Positions 26,170 to 38,008 of a DNA stretch of 64,000 nucleotides are shown here, in pieces. The position numbers and the translations under genes were made by a program. The notes beneath the pieces were generated by a model. The model was not told the origin of the DNA, searched no databases, and saw only the letters and a list, made by a program, of their open reading frames with translations. Position 1 is the stretch's first letter. Every line of letters begins with the position of its first letter. Source of the stretch: Epiperipatus broadwayi (Eukaryota > Onychophora > Udeonychophora > Euonychophora > Peripatidae). The DNA lies in NCBI GenBank assembly GCA_028023455.1, contig JAQFVV010000001.1:26156426-26220425 (forward strand), written 5' to 3'.

Positions 26170-26435
26170 CTGGCCACCAGACATGACTATTATGCAGCCA
26201 TTTGTTTTTACAATGTCTCACAGACTATTATGCAGCCACTTTACTATATGGTGCCTATCCCTGACTGAAATCAGCATACAATCACCTTTCATAATGCAAG
26301 CTTTGCATATTAATAGTTGTTTCTGGGCATTCCATAGTTCTCTATGAATGAAATTAGGACATTGCTTTGGCCACTCTTCTCGAATCTGTTTCATAATCCA
26401 TTGGTAGCTGCTATCTTCAGCTGTCCAATGAACTA
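26170..26435 (-). pseudogene. RNase H end and integrase zinc-binding remnant
   Basis: The minus-strand reading gives KIVVHWTAEDSSYQWIMKQI, then RHHIVKWLHNSL, a stop, IVKTNG and, out of frame, MSGGQILMK. The H-H-x-x-x-K-W-L-H-x-S-x-x-G-I-V-K-T-K pattern is the H2C2 zinc-binding domain at the start of Ty3-type integrases. It is joined to the protease with no RT between, showing the deletion. Confidence 0.5.
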
Positions 26436-26681
26436 CAATTTTGTTTTACTCATATGTCTTTGTACTTCATTTTCTTATCTTTCTGGTCATCATGAATTTT
26501 CTCTCACCTGATTTTTTAATTACTGGATGCTGGAAAAGTTTTTTCTCAGAGTATATTTGTGTTACCCATATTCATCTTAATTCCCTTGGAAAGTTTTTTT
26601 TTGTCGGGGCTATTAATTTTTTTAGTAATTATTTTTATTTCCATTTTGCTGAGTTTTAATATGGATTCATAGGGGCATGTA

Positions 26682-26885
26682 CTATAGTGGTAGTACATTA
26701 ATTTTGCCCTTACTTCCATGTATTGGTACTTCAACTATGCCTGTTATCCTAATGGTGTTACTGTTCATATCTAACACTTTTATGTTAGTTTTTTGTATAA
26801 TAGGTCTTTTCCTACACTTTGAAGTAACAGTATACCAATTGCAGACTGATATCAATGATACTCTGCCACCACTGTCAATCTCCAT
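26682..26885 (-). pseudogene. Retropepsin-like fragment
   Basis: The minus-strand reading begins MEIDSGGRVSLISVCNWYTV. Asp-Ser-Gly is the active-site triplet of retropepsins, followed by the hydrophobic VSLIS strand. A later ITGIVEVPI stretch fits the flap-distal strand. It sits between the gag and integrase remnants, as expected. Confidence 0.55.
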
Positions 26886-26889
26886 TGAT

Positions 26890-27590
26890 ATAGGCTAATC
26901 ACACAGCTTTAATTTGAACAAAATTTTGTCATCATAGGTGGACATGTTTTTAATATTGGTATGCTGAATTGCCTAGCCCTGATATAAATGTTTATCTCTT
27001 ACTTTCCTTGTTAGGATCATTACATTTCTGCTTGCGATTTGCTATTAATCATAAACTCAGTGAATTTTTGAGATTGATCAAGCACAAGTTCATAAGCTAT
27101 CCCACTTTTATAGCCTTTATATAATTTAAATTACTAATGGCCAATAATTGTTAGTGTAAACTATCATTACACATACCCATAAAAAATTGTTCCAGCAGGG
27201 CTTCATCTAAAAAATATCCATTGATGCAATTTTTTGCTAAATTATGAACACTATCATAATCTTTTATACTCCATCCAATCCTTGATTCCAAGTTTGGAAG
27301 TGCAGTCTAGTGACATGCCTAGAGGATTGGTGGTTAAAGTGATTTGACAAACACTCTTTAACCTAATCATATGTACAATCTTCAGGAGTTAGAGATTCAG
27401 TGAGCCTGTTGGCTATCTCAATAACTCCTTTCCCAACAAAGCATAATAATGAAGCAATCTTATACTTATCATATTTAACTTTATTAATAAATAAGAATTT
27501 TTCCACATGCTGAATGTACAGGGGCAAACTACTTGCCTTACTGACATTAAATTCACTGATTACTACTTGCATTGTCTAATCTTTCTTTTA
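26890..27590 (-). pseudogene. gag remnant of the 25-28 kb retrotransposon
   Basis: The minus-strand frame at 27572-27363 contains YIQHVEKFLFINKVKYDK and LCFVGKGVIEIANRL, a pattern seen in gag proteins of Ty3-type (K02A2.6-like) animal elements. Later codons continue in broken frames (MCNDSLH, LLAISNLNYIKAIKVG, NSKSQAEM-like text). Several stops and shifts are present. No intact zinc knuckle was found. Confidence 0.55.
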
Positions 27591-27648
27591 CCTAAATTTA
27601 ACCATTATTTTAATTAAGGGTTTGAATCAAGACTGTGATTGTGCCAAT

Positions 27649-28381
27649 TGCTATGTTTAACTAATGTAAGAATGCACTTCTCAAGAGTACAAATCACTAC
27701 TAACAGTTAATATTTAGATAATTTAACATACAGTCCTTAATAGCATTTTAATTATTCACATATATACAATCATTTAACATAATAAGGCCTGAAGGCATAC
27801 ATAAATAATAATTTAGATCAGTACAACTTGTAAGAGTCCTAGTACGCTTTTTCCATGTTCAGAGGCTATCTCTCTGCACTTGAAGTCACTGTGCCATGGG
27901 AGACTATGTGCTCCAATATATATGTCCATATTCACAAGTGAAGCTCCAAAAATCAAATGTCCTCTTGTTCATCAAATTAGTACTGAGGCATTCATTGTTC
28001 AATCCCTGAAATTGAGTGACTAGTACTCCTGACCATCCAATCAGGTGATTCCTCATTTTAATCTCATATAAGAATTTACATCATTATCTTTCTGACTTTA
28101 ATTAATGAGTTATTTTTATAGTTTGTCATTTATTTTATAAAGGAAATCTAACTCGAATTCCTTTAATTTATTTCATTAATGACATATTCTACTTTCATTA
28201 ATTAGACTAATATTCAATTTAGAAAATAATATTTTTCTAATCTTAAAGTTATAAATCTTTTATTTGCTAATTTTAAAAGAATAAGTTTTAAAATTCTTTA
28301 ATTTATTAAATTTATTACTTTTTCTCTCTATAAGTTCATACCTATATATGTATGTGCATTTAAATAAACACATACATATCA
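27649..28381 (-). repeat. 5' LTR of the 25-28 kb retrotransposon
   Basis: On the minus strand it ends in ACATAGCA. Two bases later a TGGCACAATCACAGTC stretch follows, which is in the place of a primer-binding site. Confidence 0.8.
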
Positions 28382-28386
28382 CTACC

Positions 28387-30377
28387 TCTACTATAATAAC
28401 CGTGATTGCCCTACCTATGGTAGATGACATGGGTAATGCTAAACTTTGAAAAAAAAAGATCATAGCTTGTCAGACTTTGCAGACAGAGGCTGAAAGATTC
28501 ACACTTTATATAGTGGTGATAAAATGGAAGAAGTTGTACTAAGCTTAAACAGGGTAAGATAAAGACAACTCACTATTTAAACACTTTAAAATCCTATATA
28601 TCACTCTTTGGATAGAGATGTAGCTGACAAAGACAAAGGTAATAAAACCTCTGGTAAAACTTGAAAATTCTAAAGCTGGACAAATATGTATCATACACAC
28701 ACAACTATCTAATAGCCTCCTAACAAAATAATCTAAATAAACGCTTGCATTAAATTAAAGTAAATTGCACAAACTAAATACTTAAAGCAATAACAGTTTC
28801 TTAAATCTAACGATTGATAAATGCATAGTTGTACAAAATATGCGAGTAAAGTAGTAAAGAACTTTCTTAAGAGTTAATTTAAATAATAAAGAATTAGAAA
28901 ATAAAAAAATATTTAACAATAATAAACTTTATTATTTCTTAAATTCACAGAACATTTGTAAATAATGATTTCTAAATAAGTATTCATATAAAATACTTGA
29001 CTAACATTCAGAGAAAATTTAAGAGTAAATTATTAAAAGAAAATATAAAAAATAACTCATCCATAGAAGGAAATTAACAAAAAGCATAATATATTAACTG
29101 TACATATTAGTTATAAATTACTTATTTTAAACGGAACAGAAATGATTTTATAATTAACCTATGTTATCAAACTATAATGGTTTAAGACTAGATTACTGGA
29201 TATAAATGGTGTTATCACATTTTTACTGGGAGATTTTTAAGCTGCAGACTTCGAATTTCTTTGGAGTATATACTTTAATTGAGTGTTTAAATGAGTGGGG
29301 TCATTCTTCTAGTGAGCAGTTGAGAGAGAGAAGCTGTTGATCAGTGAAACACCAGGTCAGTCTGGTCAGTTGAGTTTATACTATGGTGGGAAGGAGTTAT
29401 ACCGGAAAAAGTGAATTCATTATTGGGGTCTGTTAGCAATACATATTATCTATGCCAATGCTGGAGAGGGTTGATCCTTTCATTTTCTGGAGACTGCTTA
29501 GTTACTTTTAAATGGGCTTGTATCACACGATAATTGCAGGTAATCACCATAGATTTTTTTTTTTAGTAAATTTTATAATGACGAGCAGCAAAATACCTAG
29601 AACTTTTGATCATGGTAAGTGTATAATAATAATAATAATCTGTATTCATGCAGGAATTGAAGAAAGGGGTGAATAGTGAAAAGTGAATAGGGAATGAATC
29701 TCAGTGAGTAGTGAATGCAATTGCTAAAATTTTTTTAGCTTATATATGTCTCCAATTCTATTGTTTGCCCCCCCCCCCCTGTTTTCTTTAAAACATCTGA
29801 AATCGGCATTATTAAAAATAATTTCAAATAATCTAATATTTTTAAAGTACTAATTAAATTTTTAACATTTCCAAATAATTACTTTTATTACAATGCCTAA
29901 TTTTTTTATTGTAACAGATTAAATTTTATTTGTAAATTAAGTATTGTTTTACACAGTTTTAAAATAGTCTTATACAAAAAGATAAGTAATATATTTATAA
30001 AGTTTACCTTTTTAAAAAAAAAAAATTGACATTGCTTTAAAATTTAATCTTAACACTGTCCACTGTAAGCACAATAGATTACAGATCAAGGTAATTAATT
30101 AAAAATATCATCCCTTAAATTAGGCATTATTTGAAATAGATAAAAAATACATTTTTACAACCTCACGCAATTTTCCCTTTAAAGTTCTTTTTACTTACAA
30201 AATGATTTACAAACTGATTTACACTTTTTTGCGAGTATGTGCATTATATATATCATGAACATTTTAAAATTACAAAATAAAAATTTCAATAACAAAATTT
30301 TAAATATTTACAATTTAAATAATTTTTTAATCCTTCTCCAACCTGATATTTGGAAAATATAAATTTCTACCTTTTTC
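28387..30377. other. Intron, nothing recognised; one C12 run
   Basis: A short (ATA)n tract lies at 29622-29640 and a C12 homopolymer at 29768-29779. The less AT-rich patch at about 29250-29560 has no open frame. Confidence 0.5.
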
Positions 30378-31798
30378 ATGTCTTGCAACACAACGAAGAA
30401 GTGTTTCAATACATACATATTTTGTTGCTTGAGTACTAAACCTGCAACATAGGGGGATATGGGGAGATAGGACCTTTTCACAACTACAATCAATATCTGA
30501 TGTCATGATGATGTCATATTAAAAGATATAGTCATACAATGGTAACATCACAGTTGACATGATATTGGACATTTTGTGTGGTATATATTACATGTTGTCA
30601 TAGAAATATAGTTAATGTATTTTTATCAAAATTAATTCAAATCATAATCATTTACTATTTGTTTTGTGTATATTTAAATAACTAATTTTTTTAATAAATG
30701 ACTTCATTCTTAAAATTTTTTTTTGATTACTTAAAAGTCAAAATTATTTACTGTTCATTTGGTGTATGTATAATTATTAATATGACTTTTATTAGGAGTT
30801 TTTGTTTTACCTTCTTTATAAAAAAAAAAGGCATTTGAAAGTTTAAATCATTTACTGTTTGTTTGGTGTATGTGTAATATTCTTTATAAAAAAAAAGGCA
30901 TTTGAAAGTTTAAATCATTTACTGTTTGTTTGGTGTATGTGTAATATTCTTTATAAAAAAAAAGATGTTTAAAAGTCAAAATCATTTACTGTTCATTTGG
31001 TGTATGTGTAATATTCTTTATAAAAAAGAAAAGGTTATTTAAAAGTCAAAACCATTTACTGTTCATTTGGTGTATGTGTAATAATTAATATGTTGGAGTT
31101 TTTGCTTTAATTTCTTTATAAAAAAAAATAAAGATGTTTAAAAGTCAAAATCATTTATTGTTTGTTTGGTGTACATGTATTAATTAATGTCTTTTTTTTC
31201 TTTTTTGTAGTTTTTGCTTTAATTTCTTTGTTAAAAAAAATCAATATTTATTAGCAGTTTTATAAAAATCCCAGCATCCTTTGCAATCAAGTGATTTCAT
31301 TTTTGGAGTGAAATTTTTTACTGCAGATCTCCATTTTGTTGGTAATGTACTTAATATATTTTTATACAAATTACTTACAAATCAAAATCATTGAATGTTC
31401 CTTTAGTGTATATTTAAACTATCGAATTATGTAATGTATTTTTAAATCATGTTTGGTATATATTTAAATTATATCACATTTTATAATATATTTTTTAATC
31501 ATTTATTGTTCATTTGGTGTATATTTATTCACTTATTTTTAGTCCTGAAACATGGAGCATGTATTAGACCTACTACAGCTGTTGATATTCACATCAACCA
31601 CCCAATAATTTTGTAATTGTTGACTTTTGCTGAAAAAAGATCCATATATATGTTTTTTTGGTCACATCACAAGTGGCAGATTGATATGAATGTGAACAGG
31701 CACATACAGGTCTAATACATGCTTTGTGTTACAGGTTTAGTACTCAAGTACCCATATTTTTATATCATACTCAAATATGTATTGCAAGATATGCATGT
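30378..31798. mobile_element. TIR element carrying a minisatellite
   Basis: Left end (about 30378-30450) and right end (about 31725-31798) are imperfect inverted copies; the best core is CTTGAGTACTAAACCTG with AACA beside it. The interior is occupied by a minisatellite of about 62 bp (30640-31540). No transposase was found. Target duplications are not resolved. Confidence 0.55.
30640..31540 (+). repeat. Minisatellite, unit about 62-65 bp
   Basis: The core AAATCATTTACTGTTTGTTT followed by GGTGTATGTGTAATATTCTT and an A-run recurs at least five times between 30830 and 31190 with few changes. More diverged copies extend to both sides (about 30640-30790 and 31375-31540). Some units have gained an extra AATTAATATG...GTTTTTGCTTTAATTTC insert. 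Confidence 0.8.
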
Positions 31799-32140
31799 GG
31801 GAACTATGTTATATATTTTTTTATTTATGTATGTATACATTTTAAGATTTAAATTTTTTTTCTTGGGTAATATTTATTTTTCTTTGTTGTTATTTAAGCT
31901 AAAAAAAAAAACAACTAAAATGTATGTTTCTTAATGAGATATGTAGATAAGAAAAATTAATATTAACAGAATTTCATTAATTTTCTTTGGTATAATTTTG
32001 TAAAAGATTAAACAATGGAATTTAATCTTAGCTAAGGGAAAATAATTTTCAAATGTACTGTACATTGGTATTTTTGTATGAGTTTTTTTAGATAATTTGT
32101 TTGTTAAAAATTCTTGGAATTTCTTTTTGTATTTCCATGT

Positions 32141-32226
32141 GTCATGGCATTGGCCGGGACGCGAACCCACAACCGTCTGCAACCAACTACTTGCTTGCAT
32201 GGCAGCTGCGATACCTCTCGGCTAAC
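32141..32226 (-). repeat. tRNA-derived sequence, probably a SINE head
   Basis: On the minus strand GTTAGCCGAGAGGTATCGCA gives an A-box-like promoter (TTAGCCGAGAGG). About 57 bases further down GGTTCGCGTCC matches the B box consensus GGTTCRANNCC in all but one position. The stretch is CG-rich compared with its surroundings. The T-arm and acceptor stems do not pair well, so it is not a functional tRNA. No clear 3' tail or target duplication was seen. Confidence 0.5.
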
Positions 32227-34855
32227 AACACAAGATGTTCTTTTTGTATTTAATGAAAAGATTCATCTGTAAGCAGATTGGTTGAAGAAAATTACTTTAG
32301 ATAGAAAAAAAAGATGGCTTGTGGTGTTGATTTTTTGTGTGTATCTGCTATAAATAGGCATGAGGTATAATTCCAGGAATGGTTACAAGTTCATTGAAAA
32401 CAAAACAAAGAAAAACTAAATTTGGGGAAGGAGAACTACTCCTGAAAGACTTTGGTGACAATTAACTATAAATTATTATAAAGTGGAAGCTGGCACTTTA
32501 TTGAGTAGACTTCTGTTTTCTTGATTCAGAAAAATAATACTGTCAGAAGAGTTAAATGAAATAAACAAAATGGAATAAACATTAACAAGGTATGCATACT
32601 GCATTTTAATAAAATCTGTCTTAGTAAAAAGAAAAGTAGGGTGTTGAAAAAGTAGCTGAAATCAGAATCACGTCTACTGCTTATCTATTCATTGCCCATG
32701 GGAATAATAATAACTGTAAATTATATCTATGACAGATTGTGTTGTGTTGAAAGGACTGTAGAGAAAGATTGCCACTGAAACCAACTTTATGTTAAGCTTA
32801 GTGTGGATATTAATTACAGATTGTTCTTTTCAACTAGAAAAAAAGACAAAAAAAAGTATACACCTAACTTTTTGCAGAAGTAAGAAAGAATAGTTAGATA
32901 GTTTTTCTATCTCTACTTTTACTTTTGGAAATATATGTTTGAATATTTATTTATATTGTCTAAGCAAAAGATTTAAATTAATTTATATGTATAGGAATTA
33001 AATAACAACAATGTCATGTAACAAAAAAAGAAAAAAAGAAACTTTTTTTGTATTTTTATTAAGTTCAAATATAATCCATCTTGAATTATATATCCATGGG
33101 TTATTTAATATTACTAAGAATTATAAGAAATATATTTATTTGTTGCATATGATTATACACCAATATATTTTTATCTATAATAATTTATGGAGAGAGGAGA
33201 GGGGTGTTCTCTCATATCATCAGTATTACATGCTGTATTATGTATGGTATATTATTTTTAGGTACGTGTAATTTATGAGTGAAATACAATGTAACAGTAT
33301 TACTTCTGAAAGCATATTTAAATAATTGTGGTTTCTAGATTAATCACACCTTCACATTATACACTATCGATCTTTTAAGAATGTGCATATAAAATAACAC
33401 TACCATGTGAGTATCAATATCGCTTATAAACAGCGCAGTTTTTCTAATAGCTTGGAGAAACAGTGCCACATAGTGGGCTAGATTTCTGGTAGAAGATAAT
33501 GTAAGCTAGATGTGTTTACCTATGGCTATCAGTGCCACCAAGCAAGCAGTAGTGCTGGCAGTTACTTGGAATAAGGTTCCTGTGCATACGCATGGTGAAC
33601 AGCACAACCTAGCAGCTAGAACTTGCATTGCTGCTTTTGGCCTTTTACTCTGAATATTTCTGTGGTTGACACAGAAACAGTGCCACTTGTGGCCACATGG
33701 GGTGTAAGTTACAACTACCATTTTTTATTATTAATTTATTTGTTTCATTTTTGTTGCTGTTGATTTATCTTTAATATCAGTAAAATAACTTTTTTGTTTT
33801 TTTGCATTGAGTTCAATGTCTTTGCTCATCTTACTTCATGGTTAATGTGAACTGTAAAGCTTTATTGAATGTATGTATATGATAATATATGCTACCGTCT
33901 TTTAAGAATTAGAAATATTCATTAGCACATGGGATAATCTGTAAGGGAAAGGTAGGTGGATATTTCAATAGGCAGACTTGAAAAGCATCTTTCTATGAAA
34001 GTGGCACTTGAAGTCCATGTTTGGGGCTTTAAAATGCTTGATCCAGGGCAAGATTAGATGACCTTTGTGGAGATTTTTAAAAAAAATAAAAAAAGAGTTA
34101 GTGTTGGCCACTAATGAAGATAGTTATTGCATTAGTGTGAATGTCTATTTCATTCTGCCTAGTCTCCTATTAAAGAATAAAGGGATTTAACTTGGTATGT
34201 ATGGATATGATAGTTCTCACTACAGTAATTTTTGGTGTGCAACATAATTGGCACAGTAAATATGGGTGCAAAGAGGCATGAAATAAGTCAGAAGATTCAA
34301 GATATAGAATAAGGAAAGTAAAAGAGAGAATGCATTAAAGTAGAAATCAGTGAATAAAGTTTGAATATATTTTTGCCATATGTAGTTTATTTATTGATTT
34401 AAGATACTGTAACGGTCAAATATGTACAGTCATGTAACAAAATCTAGAACTCTGGTAAATCATTCCAAGGCTGACCAGTTTATGGTGGTGGTTGCCATGA
34501 CTCTGGCCTAACCTTAGTTTCTTTACCATTGCTCAGAGATTTACCACCTTGCAGATGACACAGTTGAGGCCACAGCAGTATTTTCCTTCACGTTCCAGCG
34601 GTAGCACATCAGTTGAGCAAAAGACTGGGAAAGCTGACATTCTATCTAGTATAGCTATATAAATATCGTGTGGCTATATGATTATTAAACAATGAGTTTA
34701 ATTTCAATAATAATAAAATAATTACTAAATGATAAATAATTGTGAGTCAGTGAGCAAGACTAAGACATGAATCCAATTTAAATTTAAAGTTAATTTAATA
34801 AAAATTAAATTTTGGAATAATCAATAAACAATATTACAATGGTTAAATGCTCGTT
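32227..34855. other. Intron, nothing firmly recognised
   Basis: Two patches with more GC (33430-33720, with CAGTGCCAC occurring repeatedly, and 34440-34640) probably mark old repeats, but no family was identified. Confidence 0.45.
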
Positions 34856-35187
34856 CTCACATGCAGGTGGTTAAATGATGTTTACATTAAATTGGAGTTC
34901 ATACGCAAGTGATGGTTTTAGATATAATCTGAGGAATAGATTACATAACTTGGTTTACATATATGTTTGGTATATGAAATCACTCGCAGGTGATTATAAA
35001 TTTTAGGTTACAAATTAATAGGTTTTTAACATATATATGTATCACTCGTAGGTGACAGTTTAATATTCAGGCACTTCCGGTACATGTATATATATAGCGT
35101 TTTGATCACACACAAGTGATTATAATTTCTAGGTTACAAATGTTAATTTATTTAGCTATATATATAAAAAAATCACTCACAGGTGAT
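34856..35187 (+). repeat. Array of six spaced imperfect palindromes (consensus ATCACTCGCAGGTGAT)
   Basis: Sixteen-base units start at about 34856, 34898, 34979, 35041, 35105 and 35172. The last four are ATCACTCGCAGGTGAT, ATCACTCGTAGGTGAC, ATCACACACAAGTGAT and ATCACTCACAGGTGAT. Each has complementary ATCAC/GTGAT arms around a 6-nt loop. Spacings are 42, 81, 62, 64 and 67 bp. Some spacers share ATAATTTCTAGGTTACAAAT-type text, so the array grew by duplication of a unit of about 65 bp or of pairs. The function is unknown. Confidence 0.75.
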
Positions 35188-35310
35188 GAAATAATAATAC
35201 ATTTAGATTTTATACTTTTATGAGCATTAATATTAATCTTTACAATGAAGTGAATTTGCTCATGATTATCTATGCCTAGTTTATGCTATTCAGTAGGATA
35301 TAGATCCGCT

Positions 35311-36064
35311 TTAACCTTTTAACCGCTAATTATATTATTGGTTGTATGAGGTAAAAATCAAATCTTTTAATTGGTCAACTCACAAACTGAAGACAAAGCC
35401 TATTGTTAAAACATATTCGCCTATAATATTAAATTCAACTCAGATACGTTTATAAAAAGTATATTATTAATTTTTCAGGTTATGAAGAGAATGAAAGTTC
35501 TTTCAAAAATAAATTGCTATTTATTTATTCTAAAATATTCAATTTCGGCAACATAAAAGCTATAATATAAACAAAAAGATCGACTTTTACGTTATAGAAA
35601 AGTAAATATTTCTTTTTACTACATCTTCAATATTTGTACTAAAATCTTCAATATTTTTCGAAAATAATTTTGTTTTTTTATTATTCTCTCTGAGAATAAT
35701 TTTTAATTTCCATAAATATAATTTTATAATACTTAAAATTGGATTCGAAATGAAAATCTCAGCGTTTTTCTTTATTTTCTTTGATCAGGCGGTTTCTTTG
35801 TTCTTTCCAGCCAATCAGAATGTCTTTTTCGGCTGAGAGCTTGCTAAGAACCAATCACAAATAATGTTCTTTCTTTGTTTAGGTTTAAATGCGTTTTTTT
35901 TTATTTTTTACTTGTAAAATAAGTCGGAAGAGGTCACCATCGTACAGAACTTTTAAAAACCTCTTCAAAACGTATCGAACGAATTTTTTAGCATAAGAAT
36001 CGGCTGAGTTAGAGTGACGTCAGATGTCTACGAGGAGCCTCGTAAAAAACAGTCTTTTGGTTAA
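35311..36064 (+). mobile_element. TTAA-bounded DNA transposon copy 1 (piggyBac-like, non-autonomous)
   Basis: The unit is bounded by TTAA on both sides (35311-35314, 36061-36064). Its ends are CCTTTTAACCGC on the left and AGTCTTTTGG on the right, so it starts CC and ends GG as piggyBac-type elements do. A second copy lies at 37258-38008 in the same orientation. No ORF was seen. Two CCAAT-box sequences (AGCCAATCAG, AACCAATCAC) and a perfect CRE-like TGACGTCA are near its right end. Confidence 0.65.
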
Positions 36065-37257
36065 TAGTGGAAATGATTATCATTAATTATAAATAATATA
36101 GTATTTAACTTAAGTGCAAATAATTAATATACTCTCTGTATAGATAAGTTGCCTATCAAATTGGATTCGAATTCAAGTCAAAGCCGAAATAACAATTATA
36201 ACGGCGGGATGAACTGATTATGGGCAGCCAGAATTCAGATACTAAGGCATATATAAAACATATAACTCTGGGTCCCTGCATCTCGTATATGTGCCTTTTT
36301 CATAGGATTCATACCAAGTACCAGTTCCCTTTGACCGAAATCATTGCTGTGAATAGGAGACCTTTAGTCCAGCTGATTGAGCAATTTATTTAAGCGGGAG
36401 TCTTATGCTCCATGGGAGTCTCATGCTCTGTTACTAAGGATGCAGAATGGGAGGCACGTACCAATTCCATCTGAGTAAGATAATTGCCTGAACTAAGTGT
36501 ACTGGTGTAGCTCTAACACATATGCCCAGTAAAGAAATGCAGCAACAAATGAGTTACACTGTAGCATTTCTAAAAGACACGTATGCCCCGCTGACAACAT
36601 AATCATAGAATAAAAATTAAGATGCTAAGTAATAGTTTCCTTCATGAAACTACCCCCATCAGTTCAGTTCATATGATAGTGTTCAAAACTATAGCATCAA
36701 GGAAAATTTATAAATCCAAATATAAGGCTATCTATATAGGCTTTTATTTATTTAAAGGGGACTACAGCATAGTAAGGAAAATAATAATGTAGAATTATAG
36801 ATTTATGCTGCATTTTATCATCTCAATTAGTTATCATTTAAATATCATATTTAAAAGCAAATCTACCTGGTAAGTTAGTAATTATATCTCGATTAAGATA
36901 GTTTATCTATTTCAAAACAGGGGTTTTTGTTTGTGCATTAATATACGCAAAATTATACATATATATATAGGTGAGAACCCATATTTATTTCTCGCTAATA
37001 ATTTAATTATGAATAAAACCCAGTTTTGAATATATATAGCACAAACAATAAAATAAGTAAAAAATAATAAGATTTGGCATAGATTTAGGAAATGCAAGAT
37101 ACAAATAATATAAGATTTCACATGAGTGAAATCTGAAATTTAGCTTTGCTTGAGCATATTTTAAAGGAAGTTTTTGTGATGTTAGTTGAAATTTGATTGA
37201 TTTAGTTTAAAGGTTAGAAGTTGTTTATATTTAATGATCATAAATATTATCGTTAAC
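36065..37257. other. Spacer between the two TTAA elements
   Basis: The GC-richer first half (36150-36640) has no open frame or family motif that I recognise. The second half is AT-rich. Confidence 0.45.
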
Positions 37258-38008
37258 TTAACCTTTTAACCGCTAATTTTATCATTAGTTGTATCAGATA
37301 AAAATCAAATCTTTTAATTGGCCAACTCACAAACTGAAGACAAAGCCTATTGTTAAAACATATTTGCCTATAATATTAAATTCAACTCAGATACGTTTAT
37401 AAAAAGTATAAAATTAATTTTTCAGGTTGTGAAGAGAACGAAAGTTCTTTCAAAAATAAATTGCTATTTATTTATTCTAAGATATTCAATATCGGCAACA
37501 TAAAAGTTATAATGTAAACAAAAAGATCGACTTTTCGTTATAGAAACGTAAATATTTCTTTTACTACATCTTCAATATATTTACTTAAATCTTCAATATT
37601 TTTCGAAAATAATTTTGTTTTTTTATTATTCTCTCTGAAAATAATTTTAATTTCTCAAAATATTCTTTTATAATAATTAAATCGTATTCGAAATGAAAAT
37701 CTCAGCGTTTTTCTTTATTTTCTTTGATCAGGCAGTTTCTTTGTTCTTTCCAGCCAATCAGAATGTCTTTTTCGGCTGAGAGCATGCTAAGAACCAATCA
37801 CAAATAATGTTCCTTCTTTGTTTAGGTTTAAATGCGTTTTTTTTCTATTTTTTACTTCTAAAATAAATCGGAAGATGTCACCATCGTACAGAACTTTTAA
37901 AAACGAATTCAATACATGTTTAACGAATATTTTCGTATAAAAACTGGCTGAGTTAGAGTGATTTCAGATGTCGACGAGGAGCCTCATAAAAAACAGTCTT
38001 TTGGTTAA
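37258..38008 (+). mobile_element. TTAA-bounded DNA transposon copy 2
   Basis: About 92 % identical by eye to copy 1 over its full length, with its own TTAA at both ends (37258-37261, 38005-38008). The CRE-like site of copy 1 has become TGATTTCA here. The two copies are separated by about 1.2 kb of unrelated DNA. An LTR interpretation is less likely because the ends are not TG...CA and there is no primer-binding site. Confidence 0.65.

Larger units (their letters stand above)
25193..28386 (-). mobile_element. LTR retrotransposon with a large internal deletion, CTACC target duplications
   Basis: Direct LTRs lie at 25198-25968 and 27649-28381, starting TGCTATGT on the plus strand and ending in CATATGCA or CATATCA. 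The 5-bp repeat CTACC flanks both sides (25193-25197, 28382-28386). Coding remnants read on the minus strand in the order gag, protease, integrase zinc-binding region; RT and RNase H are absent, so about 3 kb of pol appear lost. A G-rich tract (GGGGGCAGTAATAATA on the minus strand) next to the 3' LTR is a possible polypurine tract. The LTRs differ by roughly 12-15 % plus indels, so this is an old insertion. Confidence 0.8.

Noticed and set aside
32141-32226. Functional tRNA gene
   Set aside because: Acceptor and T stems do not pair properly and no clear anticodon arm is visible.
34856-35187. CRISPR-like array
   Set aside because: The DNA is eukaryotic, repeats are only 16 bp and degenerate, spacings are uneven and no cas genes exist.
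35311-38008. LTR retrotransposon with LTRs of about 745 bp
   Set aside because: Ends are TTAA/CC...GG, not TG...CA, and there is no primer-binding site or coding remnant in the 1.2-kb spacer.
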